Positions 46,902 to 55,786 of a stretch of DNA of 64,000 nt are shown here, piece by piece. Every line of letters starts with the position of its first letter. Position 1 is the first letter of the stretch. The notes under the pieces were generated by a model, which was given only the letters and a program-made list of their open reading frames with translations, was not told the origin of the DNA and did no database searches. The position numbers were made by a program, and so were the translations under genes. The stretch comes from Nocardiopsis prasina DSM 43845 (GTDB lineage Bacteria; Actinomycetota; Actinomycetes; Streptosporangiales; Streptosporangiaceae). Location: the NCBI RefSeq assembly GCF_000341265.1, contig NZ_ANAE01000161.1, forward strand, positions 62,001 through 126,000. Reading direction: 5' to 3'.

Positions 46902-47513
46902 TCAGGGGTGCAGGCCGCGCAGGACCGTGTCCACCAGCCGGTCCACGAACTCGTGGGTGAGGGGCGCGGTGCGCAGCAGCCACCGGTGGTTCACCGGGCC
47001 GTTGAGCATCTCCACGGCGAGGTCGAGGTCGGCGTTCGGGCCGAGCTGCCCCGCCGCCTGCCCGGAGCGCAGCCGGTCCTTGAGCGCCTCGCTGTTGGGC
47101 CGTACGAGCTGTTCGGTGACGGCCCGGGCGAACTCCTCGTCGTGCTGGACCTCGGCCGTGAAGGCTCGGGTGCTCCGGTCCATCGCGGGGTCGTTGAACT
47201 CGTCGGTGGTGGCGCGGAGTACGGTCTTGAGGTCGGCGGCCAGGTCGCCGGTGTCGGGCAGCGGTCGCCCGGCCTCGGCTCCGGTCAGCCGGGTGAAGAC
47301 CTCGAAGACGACGGCGGCCTTGGACGGCCACCAGCGGTAGATGGTCTGCTTGCCCACCCGGGCGCGGGCGGCGATGGCCTCCATGGTGAGCCTGGAGTAA
47401 CCGACCTCACCCAGCAGCTCCTCGGCGGCGTCGACGATGGCGTTCTGCGCGCGTTGGCTGCGGCGGCGGGGGTCCGGGGCCCGTCGGCTCTGTTCATCGG
47501 TGTTGTCGGCCAT
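46902..47513 (-). CDS. TetR-family transcriptional repressor
   Basis: 203 residues from ATG 47513 (GTGGAGA upstream). N-terminal HTH (EVGYSRLTMEAIAARARVG then KQTIYRWWPSK) and a C-terminal ligand domain of the TetR_C type with WLLRTAPLTHEFVDRLVDTV at the end. Twenty-six bases upstream stands the 18-mer ACGAGACGTATCGTCTTG, and a related 17-bp palindrome follows at 47587. The same 18-mer overlaps the ABC-F promoter at 33182, so this protein is the best candidate regulator of itself, the next small gene and the ABC-F gene. Confidence 0.88.
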   Translation of the reverse strand: MADNTDEQSRRAPDPRRRSQRAQNAIVDAAEELLGEVGYSRLTMEAIAARARVGKQTIYRWWPSKAAVVFEVFTRLTGAEAGRPLPDTGDLAADLKTVLRATTDEFNDPAMDRSTRAFTAEVQHDEEFARAVTEQLVRPNSEALKDRLRSGQAAGQLGPNADLDLAVEMLNGPVNHRWLLRTAPLTHEFVDRLVDTVLRGLHP

Positions 47514-47539
47514 GTCTCCACGGTAACCGGTCCAAAATG

Positions 47540-47557
47540 ACGAGACGTATCGTCTTG
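47540..47557. promoter_or_regulatory. TetR operator candidate 1
   Basis: ACGAGACGTATCGTCTTG, dyad core AGACG-TAT-CGTCT, between the divergent tetR and small-protein genes; exact copy at 33182-33199 (opposite strand). Confidence 0.7.
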
Positions 47558-47586
47558 GCACGGGTAGCATCAGACGTGACAGCGAA

Positions 47587-47603
47587 GACGAGACGACTCG
47601 TCT
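47587..47603. promoter_or_regulatory. TetR operator candidate 2
   Basis: CGAGACGACTCGTCTCG: perfect eight-base arms around one central base, sharing the CGAGACG half with candidate 1. It lies about 30 bases before the small gene. Confidence 0.6.
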
Positions 47604-47633
47604 CGCCTGTCGGTGACGAGAGGAGTCAACGGC

Positions 47634-47831
47634 ATGGCCAAGAACAGTGACAACCTCCTCGGGATGGGTGGTCAGCGCACCACCGTCTCCCGTTCCACGC
47701 TCCGTGGCGGCAAGGGCGGAACCAAGGGCGGGCCCAGCGACGCCGCGCGCGAGCGCAAGCAGGAACTCCTGCGCAGACTCCGTGAGAAGCACACCGCTCC
47801 GGAGGCCGGGGACACCGAAGGTCAGGCGTGA
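47634..47831 (+). CDS. Small DUF6243-like protein
   Basis: 65 residues, strongly basic and Gly-rich (NNLLG-type start MAKNSDNLLGMGGQRTTVSR), ending in a helical AARERKQELLRRLREKH stretch. It resembles the DUF6243 proteins common in Streptomyces, known only as a conserved small family. GAGAGGAG precedes the ATG. Divergent from tetR with two operator candidates between, so probably under its control. Confidence 0.75.
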   Translation: MAKNSDNLLGMGGQRTTVSRSTLRGGKGGTKGGPSDAARERKQELLRRLREKHTAPEAGDTEGQA

Positions 47832-47834
47832 CCG

Positions 47835-47878
47835 CGGGGCTTCGGCCCCCCGCCGGGAACAGCGGGGGGCCGGCCCCG
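47835..47878. terminator. Bidirectional terminator
   Basis: GGCCCCCCGC (47844-47853) pairs with GCGGGGGGCC (47862-47871), extended by CGGGGC/GCCCCG; it separates two convergent genes. Confidence 0.8.
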
Positions 47879-47880
47879 TC

Positions 47881-49038
47881 TCAGTCCGGTGACCCGACCG
47901 GCCAGGACCTTCCTGCCGGGTCGTCCAGCCACACCCGCTGCTCCCTGTCGGAGCCCACCACCAGGCCGAACCGGTCCGGGTCGGGTTCTCCCAGGTCGGA
48001 CCACGCGGCCAGGGCCTCCTCCACCTCGTCCCAGATGCTTCTGGGGCCGCCCTGCTCGATCATCCACGCGGTGCCGTAGGGGTAGACCCGCACCCACGAG
48101 TCACCTCGGGAGTCGCACAGCCACATGCCCGAACCCGTACCGATCCACCGCCGCCGCATCCGCCAGTCGGGGACCATCACCGAGAGGGCGAAGGCCGAGG
48201 CGAAGTCCAGCATCGGGACGACGGGGTCGGTCTGGGTCAGCCGGTACTCGTCCGGCTGCTGACCGGCGTCCCGCACGGGGAGGGACGCCGAGCCCGGGGT
48301 GCGCAGGGGCACGAACCCCACGCCGCCGTGGAACCGGCCCACCGCGCCGGACCCGCCCGCCTCCGTCCGTTCGAGGCGCATGAGCACCCCGGCGCTCTCC
48401 AGCCGCCCCCACGGGCACACGATCAGACCGTCGTCGGTGAGCTGGTCGAGCCAGGCGTCCGGCACGCGTCGCACCCCGCACGCACTGACGATCCGGTCGA
48501 AGGGCGCCGCCTCCGCGAACCCGTCGTACCCGTCGGCCAGGCGCGTGTCCGGGGCCAGGCTCGCGTCGTGGAGCGCCGACCGCGCGGCGCCCAGCAGCCG
48601 ATCGTCGATCTCCACCGAGGTGACCGCGCCGTCGCCGAGCCGGTGCGCGAGCAGCGCCGTGTTCCACCCCGTCCCCGTGCCGACCTCCAGGACCCGCTGC
48701 CCGTTCGCGAGCCGGGCCAGCTCCAGCATGCGGGCCAGCACCGTGGGCGCGGAGCTGTACGAGGTGGCGGGGTCACGCTCGCCCCCGCGCCGCCTCGTCA
48801 CCTCCGGGCCCTCGATCCTGGTGACGATGGCGTCGTCCGCGTAGACGGCGGCCAGCCAGCGGTCCGGGTTGCCCGCGGCGTTCAGGGCACCGCCGCTCGC
48901 GGTGAGCGCGCCGTGCTCGGGGATGAACAGGTGGCGGGGCACGGAACGGAAGGCGTCGACGAGTGCGGCGTCGGCCAGCGTGCCGTCCGCGATTATCGCC
49001 TCGATCAGAGCCGAGTTGCGCTCTCTGGCGGTCAACAC
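47881..49038 (-). CDS. Protein-L-isoaspartate O-methyltransferase-like methyltransferase
   Basis: 385 residues from GTG 49038 (AGGGGACTGAGGA upstream; a longer frame to 49122 lacks family similarity). PIMT core: FRSVPRHLFIPE, SYSSAPTVLARMLEL and the SAM motif VLEVGTGTGWNTALLAHRLG. The conserved PIMT loop Q is replaced by S in SYSSAP, and a C-terminal extension of about 170 residues is present, as in actinobacterial PIMT-like proteins of RiPP or repair pathways. No RiPP precursor is visible next to it, so repair of isoaspartyl residues or an unknown role is possible. Confidence 0.82.
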   Translation of the reverse strand: MLTARERNSALIEAIIADGTLADAALVDAFRSVPRHLFIPEHGALTASGGALNAAGNPDRWLAAVYADDAIVTRIEGPEVTRRRGGERDPATSYSSAPTVLARMLELARLANGQRVLEVGTGTGWNTALLAHRLGDGAVTSVEIDDRLLGAARSALHDASLAPDTRLADGYDGFAEAAPFDRIVSACGVRRVPDAWLDQLTDDGLIVCPWGRLESAGVLMRLERTEAGGSGAVGRFHGGVGFVPLRTPGSASLPVRDAGQQPDEYRLTQTDPVVPMLDFASAFALSVMVPDWRMRRRWIGTGSGMWLCDSRGDSWVRVYPYGTAWMIEQGGPRSIWDEVEEALAAWSDLGEPDPDRFGLVVGSDREQRVWLDDPAGRSWPVGSPD

Positions 49039-49168
49039 GTCCTCAGTCCCCTGGTGGTCCGGCTGTTCCCAGTCGGGGTGCGGCTGTCGGAGCGACCGAC
49101 CCCCCGTCGGACATCCTTTCAACCCAGGGTGACACTTGCGCTACTCTTCGCTCTTCTGCCTGGTGAAA

Positions 49169-50290
49169 TCAGGTCAACGGTGCGACCAAGTGCGCGTTGT
49201 CCCGGTCGTGCCGGGGGTAGTCCACGTAGCCCCGGGGTCCGGACGCGTAGTGGAAGTCCTTCTCCCTGATCACGGACCACGGGACCCCGGCCGCGAGCCG
49301 TTCCACCACGTCCGGGTTGGAGATGTAGGGGCGGCCCACCGACACGAGGTCGGCGTGTCCTCCGGCGATCAGCGCCGCGGCGCCCTCCTGCGTGGTCGCT
49401 CGGTGCTCCCCGGTGTTGCCCACCAGCGTGCCGTGCCAGTCCCGCCGCGCCTCGGCCAGCGCGGGGTGGGCGGGGCCGTCCGTGACGTGCAGGTAGGCGA
49501 GGCCGAGCGGAGTCACCTGGCGCAGCAGTTCCCGGTAGACCGGGGCCGGGTCCCGCTCCACCATCTCGAACTGCCGGTTGCCGGGGGAGAGCCGCAGCCC
49601 CACCCGGTCCGCGCCGACGGCGTCCGCCACCGCCTCGGTGACCTCCACGGGGAACCGGATCCGTCCCGAGGTCCCGCCGCCGTAGGCGTCCGTGCGCCGG
49701 TTGGTGTTGTCGGCGAGGAACTGGTGCGGCAGGTACCCGTTGGCCCCGTGGATCTCGACCCCGTCGAACCCGGATCGCACGGCCGCGCGCGCGGCGTCCG
49801 CGTACGAGGCCACGGTCCCGGCGATCTCCCGGAGGGTCAGCTCGCGCGGCGCGACCGGGGCCACCTTGCCATCCAGCGTGTGGACCGGGTCGGTTCGCGG
49901 AACGACCGAGGGGGCCACGGGGGTCCCGCCGTCGGGTCGGTTGGCGGGGTGGCCGCCCCGGCCCGCGTGCATGATCTGGGCGAAGATCCGTCCGCCCTCG
50001 GCGTGCACGGCGTCGGTGACCCGTCGCCACCCCTCGACCTGCGCCTCCGAGTACAGGCCGGGCTCGGTGAGGTACTGCTGCCCCTCGATGCTGGGCGCGG
50101 ACCCCTCGGCGATGATCAGGCCCGCGCTGGCGCGCTGCGCGTAGTAGGTGGCCATGAGCGCGCCGGGTACCCCGTCCCGGTCGGCGCGCAGGCGGGTCAT
50201 CGGGGCCATGACCACCCGGTTGGGCAGGCGCAGCCGCCCGAGTTCGCAGGTGTCCAGCAGGGGCTGACGGTGGTTCTTCGTCGTGTCCAT
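49169..50290 (-). CDS. Old yellow enzyme-family alkene reductase
   Basis: 373 residues from ATG 50290, which lies close to the promoter, so probably leaderless. FMN-binding TIM barrel of the NemA/OYE class: LGRLRLPNRVVMAPMTR, the substrate pair HGANGYLPHQFL, YGGGTSGRIRFPVEV. NADPH-dependent reduction of activated C=C bonds and nitro groups, often in electrophile detoxification. Divergent from a MerR regulator, which probably controls it. Confidence 0.9.
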   Translation of the reverse strand: MDTTKNHRQPLLDTCELGRLRLPNRVVMAPMTRLRADRDGVPGALMATYYAQRASAGLIIAEGSAPSIEGQQYLTEPGLYSEAQVEGWRRVTDAVHAEGGRIFAQIMHAGRGGHPANRPDGGTPVAPSVVPRTDPVHTLDGKVAPVAPRELTLREIAGTVASYADAARAAVRSGFDGVEIHGANGYLPHQFLADNTNRRTDAYGGGTSGRIRFPVEVTEAVADAVGADRVGLRLSPGNRQFEMVERDPAPVYRELLRQVTPLGLAYLHVTDGPAHPALAEARRDWHGTLVGNTGEHRATTQEGAAALIAGGHADLVSVGRPYISNPDVVERLAAGVPWSVIREKDFHYASGPRGYVDYPRHDRDNAHLVAPLT

Positions 50291-50298
50291 GGCAGGAG

Positions 50299-50327
50299 CG
50301 TAGAATCTGACACCCATGTGAGGTTCA
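50299..50327 (-). promoter_or_regulatory. Promoter between OYE and MerR genes
   Basis: On the minus strand TTGAAC (50327-50322), 17 bases, TTCTAC (50304-50299), with transcription starting next to the OYE ATG. MerR-type regulators bind between such elements; the small dyad CAC-CCAT-GTG lies in the spacer. Confidence 0.45.
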
Positions 50328-50370
50328 AGGGTTCGTGGCCAGGGTCACAGGCCGAGGACAGGAGGCGCTC

Positions 50371-50862
50371 GTGCGCATCGGAGAACTGTCCGCGCGGAGC
50401 GGGGTGAGTCCCCGATCGCTGCGCTACTACGAGGAACGGGGGCTGCTCGCCTCGGAGCGCACCGCCGGCGGCCACCGTGAGTACGGCGAGGACGCCGTGG
50501 AACGGGTGGACCGCGTCCAGTGCCTGCTCGGGGCCGGGCTCACCACCGACACCATCCGCGAACTCCTGCCCTGCGTGTACGCGCGGGAGCGCGGCGAACC
50601 GGCACCGGACCTCCTTGACTGGCTCACGGTCGAACGCGACCGGGTGACCGGGGTGATCCGAGGCCTGGAACGCACCCGCGAGGCCCTGGACCAGGTCATC
50701 GAGAAAGCCCGCGTCTCCTCGCCCGCAGGCCGCGCGGACGGATCCGTGGCGCCTGGAGCCCGCGGCGGGGGACCGGTGCGGTGGGCCGGGCGTCCGGCGG
50801 GAGTGGCCGGGGCGCCCCGGCCGGACCGGTTACCCTCACAGGCAAGTGACACGAAGCTATGA
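50371..50862 (+). CDS. MerR-family transcriptional regulator
   Basis: 163 residues from GTG 50371 (AGGAGG upstream). Winged-helix MerR domain RIGELSARSGVSPRSLRYYEERGLL, then the linker helix (LLDWLTVERDRVTGVIRGLERTREALDQV). No metal-binding cysteine pair at the C-terminus, so it likely senses an organic compound or redox cycler. The stop overlaps nothing; ebfC starts 31 bases later. Confidence 0.88.
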   Translation: MRIGELSARSGVSPRSLRYYEERGLLASERTAGGHREYGEDAVERVDRVQCLLGAGLTTDTIRELLPCVYARERGEPAPDLLDWLTVERDRVTGVIRGLERTREALDQVIEKARVSSPAGRADGSVAPGARGGGPVRWAGRPAGVAGAPRPDRLPSQASDTKL

Positions 50863-50893
50863 ACAGCACCATGTGTGTGGCGAGGAGACGGCC

Positions 50894-51256
50894 GTGAACC
50901 CTGGCGGAATGGACATGCAGGCCCTGCTCCAGCAGGCCCAGCAGATGCAGCAGCAGCTGGCGCAGGCCCAGCAGGCCCTGGAGGAGGCCGAGGTCGTGGG
51001 CACCTCGGGCGGCGGCCTGGTCAAGGTCAAGCTGAGCGGGCGGGGGCAGGTCGAGGACATCACCGTCGACCCCAAGGCGGTGGACCCCACCGACGCGGAT
51101 GAGACCGCGCAGACCGTGGCGGACCTGGTCCTGGCGGCCATCCGTGACGCCGAGGCCCAGGTGGAGCGCCTCCAGCAGGAGAAGATGGGCCCGCTGGCCG
51201 AGGGTCTGGGCGGCGGCGGGATGCCCGGCGGCATGCCCGGCATCCCCGGCTTCTAG
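50894..51256 (+). CDS. ebfC: Nucleoid-associated protein YbaB/EbfC
   Basis: 120 residues from GTG 50894 (GAGGAG upstream). Gln-rich N-terminal helix, central [18 protein letters not shown] and the Gly/Met/Pro C-terminus typical of YbaB. Binds DNA as a dimer; commonly precedes recR. Confidence 0.92.
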   Translation: MNPGGMDMQALLQQAQQMQQQLAQAQQALEEAEVVGTSGGGLVKVKLSGRGQVEDITVDPKAVDPTDADETAQTVADLVLAAIRDAEAQVERLQQEKMGPLAEGLGGGGMPGGMPGIPGF

Positions 51257-51263
51257 GGACCCC

Positions 51264-51299
51264 GCGCCTGACGGGTGCCCGCCGGGTACCCGTCAGCGC
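51264..51299 (+). terminator. Hairpin after ebfC
   Basis: TGACGGGT (51269-51276) pairs with ACCCGTCA (51288-51295), extended by GCGC/GCGC across a bulge; eight bases after the stop. Confidence 0.6.
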
Positions 51300-51303
51300 G
51301 CCT

Positions 51304-51327
51304 TCCGGGAACCCCGGGGTTCCCGGA
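51304..51327. repeat. 24-bp perfect palindrome
   Basis: TCCGGGAACCCC followed directly by its reverse complement, just after the ebfC hairpin. It may be a second terminator stem or a binding site. Confidence 0.6.
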
Positions 51328-51527
51328 GAACCCTCGCGGTCACCGCGTCGCCGCCCCGGAGTCCTCGTCGGGTGCCGGGGCGGCGACGGCCGCACCGTCC
51401 TCTTCCGGGACGCGTTCCAACGCGACGGGGAGACGGGCGCGAGAGGTCACCACCCCCCGATACGGTGGGGGGAGGGGCAGGAGTGGCCCCACCGGGCCCC
51501 TGCCCGGTTCCGACCGAGTGGGTAGGC

Positions 51528-52127
51528 ATGTACGAGGGCGCGGTACAGAATCTGATCGACGAGCTGGGGCGACTGCCCGGCGTCGGTCCGAAGAGCGCGC
51601 AACGCATCGCCTTCCACCTGCTGTCCGCCGAACACGCGGACGTAAAACGCCTGGTCAACGCACTCGTCGAGGTCAAGGAGCGGGTTCGCTTCTGCTCGAT
51701 CTGCGGCAACGTCGCCGAAGAGACCGAGTGCCGTATCTGCCGTGACGCCCGCCGCGATCTCGCAGTCATCTGCGTCGTCGAGGAGTCCAAGGACGTCGTC
51801 GCCATCGAACGCACCCGTGAGTTCCGTGGGCGCTACCACGTGCTCGGCGGCGCCATCAGCCCCATCGAGGGCGTGGGCCCCGACGACCTCCGGGTCAAGG
51901 AGCTCATGACCCGCCTGGCCGACGGTCAGGTCACCGAGCTGATCCTGGCGACCGACCCGAACCTGGAAGGGGAGGCCACCGCGACCTACCTGGCGCGGCT
52001 GGTCAAACCCATGGGCCTGAAAGTCACCCGACTGGCCAGCGGGCTCCCCGTCGGCGGCGACCTCGAGTACGCCGACGAGGTCACCCTCGGGCGCGCCTTC
52101 GAGGGCCGCCGCAGCCTGGAGTTCTAG
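51528..52127 (+). CDS. recR: Recombination mediator RecR
   Basis: 199 residues, full length. Helix-hairpin-helix [20 protein letters not shown], zinc finger [16 protein letters not shown] and Toprim domain [15 protein letters not shown]. Loads RecA at SSB-coated gaps with RecO/RecF. Only a weak ribosome-binding site precedes the ATG. Confidence 0.95.
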   Translation: MYEGAVQNLIDELGRLPGVGPKSAQRIAFHLLSAEHADVKRLVNALVEVKERVRFCSICGNVAEETECRICRDARRDLAVICVVEESKDVVAIERTREFRGRYHVLGGAISPIEGVGPDDLRVKELMTRLADGQVTELILATDPNLEGEATATYLARLVKPMGLKVTRLASGLPVGGDLEYADEVTLGRAFEGRRSLEF

Positions 52128-52307
52128 CTCACACTTCGCCGTAATCGGGCTGAAATATGAGTAACCTCCGCTCTGGCGGGTAACCCGATCGCCGGTGTGT
52201 CAAGACGCCACGCCCTCCCCACCGCAGGTCGGACGGGGTGCCATGGTCGTCGCTAGCTACACTCCATTGTTAATTGTCTTGATCCCAACTCCTCAGGAGC
52301 ATCGATC

Positions 52308-53579
52308 GTGGCCCTAATCGTGCAGAAGTACGGTGGGTCTTCCGTGGCTGACGCGGAAGCCATCAAGCGAGTAGCCCAAAGGATCGTGGCTCAGAAAAAG
52401 GCGGGACATGACGTCGTGGTCGTGGTCTCGGCCATGGGCGACACGACCGACGAACTGCTGGACCTGGCCGAACAGGTCTCCCCGATGCCCCCCGCGCGCG
52501 AGCTCGACATGCTCGTCACCGCGGGTGAGCGCATGTCGATGGCCCTCGTGGCGATGGCCATCGAGAACCTGGGCTACGAGGCCCGTTCCTTCACCGGCTC
52601 CCAGGCCGGGGTCATCACGACGTCGTTGCACGGCAACGCCAAGATCATCGACGTGACCCCCGGCCGTATCCAGGAGGCCATCGGCGAGGGCGCGATCTGC
52701 ATCGTGGCCGGGTTCCAGGGCGTCTCCCAGGACACCAAGGACATCACCTCCCTGGGCCGCGGCGGTTCCGACACCACCGCCGTCGCTCTCGCTGGCGCGC
52801 TCAACGCCGACGCCTGCGAGATCTACAGCGACGTGGACGGCGTGTTCACCGCCGACCCGCGCGTCGTTCCCTCCGCGCAGCGCATCCCGCAGATCTCCTA
52901 CGAGGAGATGCTGGAGATGGCCGCCAGCGGCACGAAGATCCTGCACCTGCGCTGCGTCGAGTACGCGCGCCAGTACAACATTCCCCTGCACGTCCGTTCG
53001 TCGTTCAGCCAGAAGCCCGGGACGTGGATCGTCTCGGAAGTCGAGGAAAGCGAAGGCATGGAACAGCCGATCATCTCCGGGGTCTCCCACGACCGGAGCG
53101 AAGCCAAGATCACCGTCGTCGGCGTCCCCGACAAGGTCGGTGAGGCCGCGACGATCTTCAAGTCGCTCGCGGACGCCGAGATCAACATCGACATGATCGT
53201 GCAGAACGTGTCGGCGGTCTCGACCTCCCGCACGGACATCTCGTTCACCGTCCCCAAGGACTTCGGCAAGGAGGCGGTCGGCGCTCTGAAGAAGGTCCAG
53301 GAGCAGGTCGGCTACGACTCCCTTCGCTACGACGACAAGATCGGCAAGGTGTCGCTGATCGGTGCGGGCATGCGCTCGTACCCGGGCGTCACCGCGCGCT
53401 TCTTCGACGCGATCGCCTCCTCCGGCACCAACGTCGAGATGATCTCCACCTCGGAGATCCGCATCTCGGTCATCGTCGAGGAGGACCAGGTCGACGCGGC
53501 GGTCCAGGCCGCGCACAGTGAGTTCCAGCTCGACGCCGACCAGGTCGAGGCTGTCGTCTACGGAGGTACCGGCCGATGA
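52308..53579 (+). CDS. lysC: Aspartate kinase
   Basis: First step of the aspartate pathway (Lys, Thr, Met, diaminopimelate). 423 residues: kinase domain with [11 protein letters not shown] and [12 protein letters not shown], and two C-terminal ACT regions for lysine/threonine feedback. GTG 52308 with CAGGAG upstream. The ATG at 53058, preceded by GAGGAAAG, would give a 173-residue beta subunit ending at the same stop, as in alpha2beta2 enzymes of Corynebacterium. The stop overlaps asd by four bases. Confidence 0.95.
   Translation: MALIVQKYGGSSVADAEAIKRVAQRIVAQKKAGHDVVVVVSAMGDTTDELLDLAEQVSPMPPARELDMLVTAGERMSMALVAMAIENLGYEARSFTGSQAGVITTSLHGNAKIIDVTPGRIQEAIGEGAICIVAGFQGVSQDTKDITSLGRGGSDTTAVALAGALNADACEIYSDVDGVFTADPRVVPSAQRIPQISYEEMLEMAASGTKILHLRCVEYARQYNIPLHVRSSFSQKPGTWIVSEVEESEGMEQPIISGVSHDRSEAKITVVGVPDKVGEAATIFKSLADAEINIDMIVQNVSAVSTSRTDISFTVPKDFGKEAVGALKKVQEQVGYDSLRYDDKIGKVSLIGAGMRSYPGVTARFFDAIASSGTNVEMISTSEIRISVIVEEDQVDAAVQAAHSEFQLDADQVEAVVYGGTGR
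53058..53579 (+). CDS. Internal start: aspartate kinase beta subunit (candidate)
   Basis: In-frame ATG with its own GAGGAAAG site inside lysC. The product of 173 residues covers just the regulatory ACT region and matches the known size of actinobacterial beta subunits. Inferred from position and site only. Confidence 0.45.
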   Translation: MEQPIISGVSHDRSEAKITVVGVPDKVGEAATIFKSLADAEINIDMIVQNVSAVSTSRTDISFTVPKDFGKEAVGALKKVQEQVGYDSLRYDDKIGKVSLIGAGMRSYPGVTARFFDAIASSGTNVEMISTSEIRISVIVEEDQVDAAVQAAHSEFQLDADQVEAVVYGGTGR

Positions 53580-54637
53580 GCAACCGTCTTCCCACCCTGG
53601 CCATCGTCGGCGCGACCGGCGCCGTCGGCACCGTCATGCTCGACATCCTCACCCAGCGCGAGAACGTGTGGGGCGAGATCCGTCTGGTCGCCTCGGCGCG
53701 CAGCGCGGGCAAGGTCCTGAGCGTGCGCGGCGAGGACGTCGTCGTACAGGCGCTGGCCCCCGAGGTCTTCGACGGCGTGGACGTCGCCATGTTCGACGTG
53801 CCGGACGAGGTGTCCAAGGAGTGGGCGCCGATCGCCGCAGCCCGTGGCGCGGTGGCCGTCGACAACTCCGGCGCCTTCCGTCTGGACCCCGACGTCCCGC
53901 TGGTGGTTCCCGAGGTCAACGCGGACCAGGTGCGCAACCGTCCGCGCGGCGTCATCTCGAACCCGAACTGCACCACCCTCTCGATGATCGTGGCGATCGG
54001 TGCCCTGCACCGGACCTACGGCGTCAAGGAGCTGGTGGTCTCCTCCTACCAGGCCGCCTCCGGCGCGGGCCAGGAGGGCATCGACGTCCTGCGCGACCAG
54101 ATGGCCAAGGCGGGCGGGGACCGCACCCTCGGTGACAGCGCCGGCGACATGCGCTCGGCCGTCGACGAGCTCGGCCCCTTCCCGGCGCCGCTGGCCTACA
54201 ACGTCGTGCCGTGGGCGGGTTCGCTCAAGGACGACGGCTGGTCCTCGGAGGAGCTGAAGGTCCGCAACGAGTCCCGCAAGATCCTGGGGCTGCCGGACCT
54301 GAAGGTCTCCGCGACCTGCGTGCGCGTGCCGGTCATCACCACGCACTCGCTGGTGGTGCACGCGACCTTCGACAGCGAGGTCGCCGCCGACGACGCCCGC
54401 AAGCTGCTGGCCGGCGCCGAGGGCGTCCAGGTCCTGGACGACCCCGCCAAGGGCGAGTTCCCGACCCCGAACGACGTCGTGGGCACCGACCCGACCTGGG
54501 TGGGCCGCATCCGGCAGTCGATCGACGACCCGAAGTCGCTCGACCTCTTCCTGTGCGGGGACAACCTGCGCAAGGGCGCCGCGCTGAACACCGCGCAGAT
54601 CGCCGAGGTCGTCGCCAAGGAGTTCACCCAGGCCTAG
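53576..54637 (+). CDS. asd: Aspartate-semialdehyde dehydrogenase
   Basis: 353 residues; reduces aspartyl phosphate to the semialdehyde with NADPH. GATGAVG nucleotide motif at 12-18, catalytic Cys132 in [10 protein letters not shown] and [16 protein letters not shown]. The ATG overlaps the lysC stop (ATGA). Confidence 0.95.
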   Translation: MSNRLPTLAIVGATGAVGTVMLDILTQRENVWGEIRLVASARSAGKVLSVRGEDVVVQALAPEVFDGVDVAMFDVPDEVSKEWAPIAAARGAVAVDNSGAFRLDPDVPLVVPEVNADQVRNRPRGVISNPNCTTLSMIVAIGALHRTYGVKELVVSSYQAASGAGQEGIDVLRDQMAKAGGDRTLGDSAGDMRSAVDELGPFPAPLAYNVVPWAGSLKDDGWSSEELKVRNESRKILGLPDLKVSATCVRVPVITTHSLVVHATFDSEVAADDARKLLAGAEGVQVLDDPAKGEFPTPNDVVGTDPTWVGRIRQSIDDPKSLDLFLCGDNLRKGAALNTAQIAEVVAKEFTQA

Positions 54638-54646
54638 AGCCCGGGC

Positions 54647-54701
54647 ACCGAGGGCGGTGGTCCGCTCCCTTCCACGGAAGGGGCGGGCCACCGCCCTCGG
54701 T
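54647..54701. terminator. Long hairpin terminator, lysC-asd
   Basis: ACCGAGGGCGGTGG (54647-54660) pairs perfectly with CCACCGCCCTCGGT (54688-54701), and the loop itself forms a second stem CCCTTCC/GGAAGGG. It lies between convergent asd and gntR. Confidence 0.85.
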
Positions 54702-54710
54702 CGTGTCCGG

Positions 54711-55433
54711 CTACCGGCGCCGGGGGCGGGCCAGTGACAACTTGTAGAGAAGTCGGCACTGCTCGACCGAGCCGATGAGGTCGGAGGTCTCGACAGGACG
54801 TTCGCCGCAGTAGTGGGTGCGTTCGACGACCAGGACCGCGACCCCGGGAGCGGAGTCCAGGAGGGCCGCCTCGGAGTCGCGCAGGGCACGGACCCCGACC
54901 TCCTCCACGACCCGGTCCACGGGGAACCCGGCGGCGCCCAGCCGCTCCAGCGTGTTGACCTCCGTGGCGTCGAAGGGGGTGCGCAGGGTTCCGGCGGTGA
55001 GGATCGCCGGTTCCCAGGAGCGGTGCAGGGTGACCGGACGCTCGGAGGAGAGCCCCCGCGAGGTGGTCCGGTACACGGGGTCGCCGTCGCGGAGCCGGAG
55101 TCTGGTGCTCAGCGGGGCGGTGCACCGCTCCTGTTCGGTGCTGACGCGTTCCCGGTTGAGCTGGCCCAGGCCGGAGCCGGAGGTGGCGTCCGTCCGGGAG
55201 AGCCGGAAGGTCTCCGGGACGGTCCGGACGAAGTACCCGGAGCCGGGTCGGGCCTCGACCAGGCCCTCGGTGACCAGGAGGCGCAACGCGGTGCGGGAGA
55301 TCTGTTCACTGACCCGGTAGGAGCGGGCCAGGCGGGTGCGGGAGGGAAGGCGGCTGCCCGGGGAGATCTCGCCGTTGAGGATCGGTTCACGGAGTTGGTC
55401 GGCCAGCCAGAGGTAGCGAGGTTGCCTGGACAC
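54711..55433 (-). CDS. GntR-family regulator, HutC/UTRA type
   Basis: 240 residues with GTG start. Winged-helix domain at 1-72 (LADQLREPILNGEISPGSRLPSRTRLARSYRVSEQISRTALRLL region) and a UTRA ligand domain. Related actinobacterial proteins regulate plasmid or conjugation genes (KorSA-like) or sugar use. A dyad GTGACT-AGAC-AGTCAC lies before the divergent membrane-protein gene at 55787 and may be its operator. Confidence 0.85.
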   Translation of the reverse strand: MSRQPRYLWLADQLREPILNGEISPGSRLPSRTRLARSYRVSEQISRTALRLLVTEGLVEARPGSGYFVRTVPETFRLSRTDATSGSGLGQLNRERVSTEQERCTAPLSTRLRLRDGDPVYRTTSRGLSSERPVTLHRSWEPAILTAGTLRTPFDATEVNTLERLGAAGFPVDRVVEEVGVRALRDSEAALLDSAPGVAVLVVERTHYCGERPVETSDLIGSVEQCRLLYKLSLARPRRR

Positions 55434-55786
55434 CGCTCACCCGACCTCTGTCGCGCCCCTGGTCGGAGGGATGGCTCTGGCCAGAAGCGCGGGTCGGTGG
55501 TCTCGGGTGGCCGTGTGGTCACCGTCGCCGGTGCCGGCCCCGGGCCGGAGGGAGGGAGTGGACCTGCCAGTTCGCCGTAGCTCGCCCATGGTTCCAGTAA
55601 AGCAGCGGGGAAGCCTGGTGGGGGGCGCTACCCGAAAGTAGTCGGCCACGGGACTGCCGGGACGACGGTATCGGAGGTGCGTTGGCTGATGTGAGGAAAC
55701 GCCGGAAAACGTCGGAATGTACGTGACGGACCCCCACAGAATACTACGCTATGTGACTAGACAGTCACTTCTTGCTTGGGGGAGTC
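55434..55786. other. Divergent gap gntR / PLDc_N gene
   Basis: 353 bases without a gene. Its right end has the operator candidate at 55753-55768 and an AT-rich patch (TACTACGCTATGTGACTAG). Confidence 0.6.
55753..55768. promoter_or_regulatory. Palindromic operator candidate
   Basis: GTGACTAGACAGTCAC: six-base arms around AGAC, 19 bases before the ATG of the membrane-protein gene; CTAGACAG resembles GntR/HutC half-sites. Confidence 0.5.

Noticed and set aside
52128-52307. Lysine riboswitch upstream of lysC
   Set aside because: The 180-base leader lacks the recognisable lysine-box core; only a promoter-like TACACT is seen.
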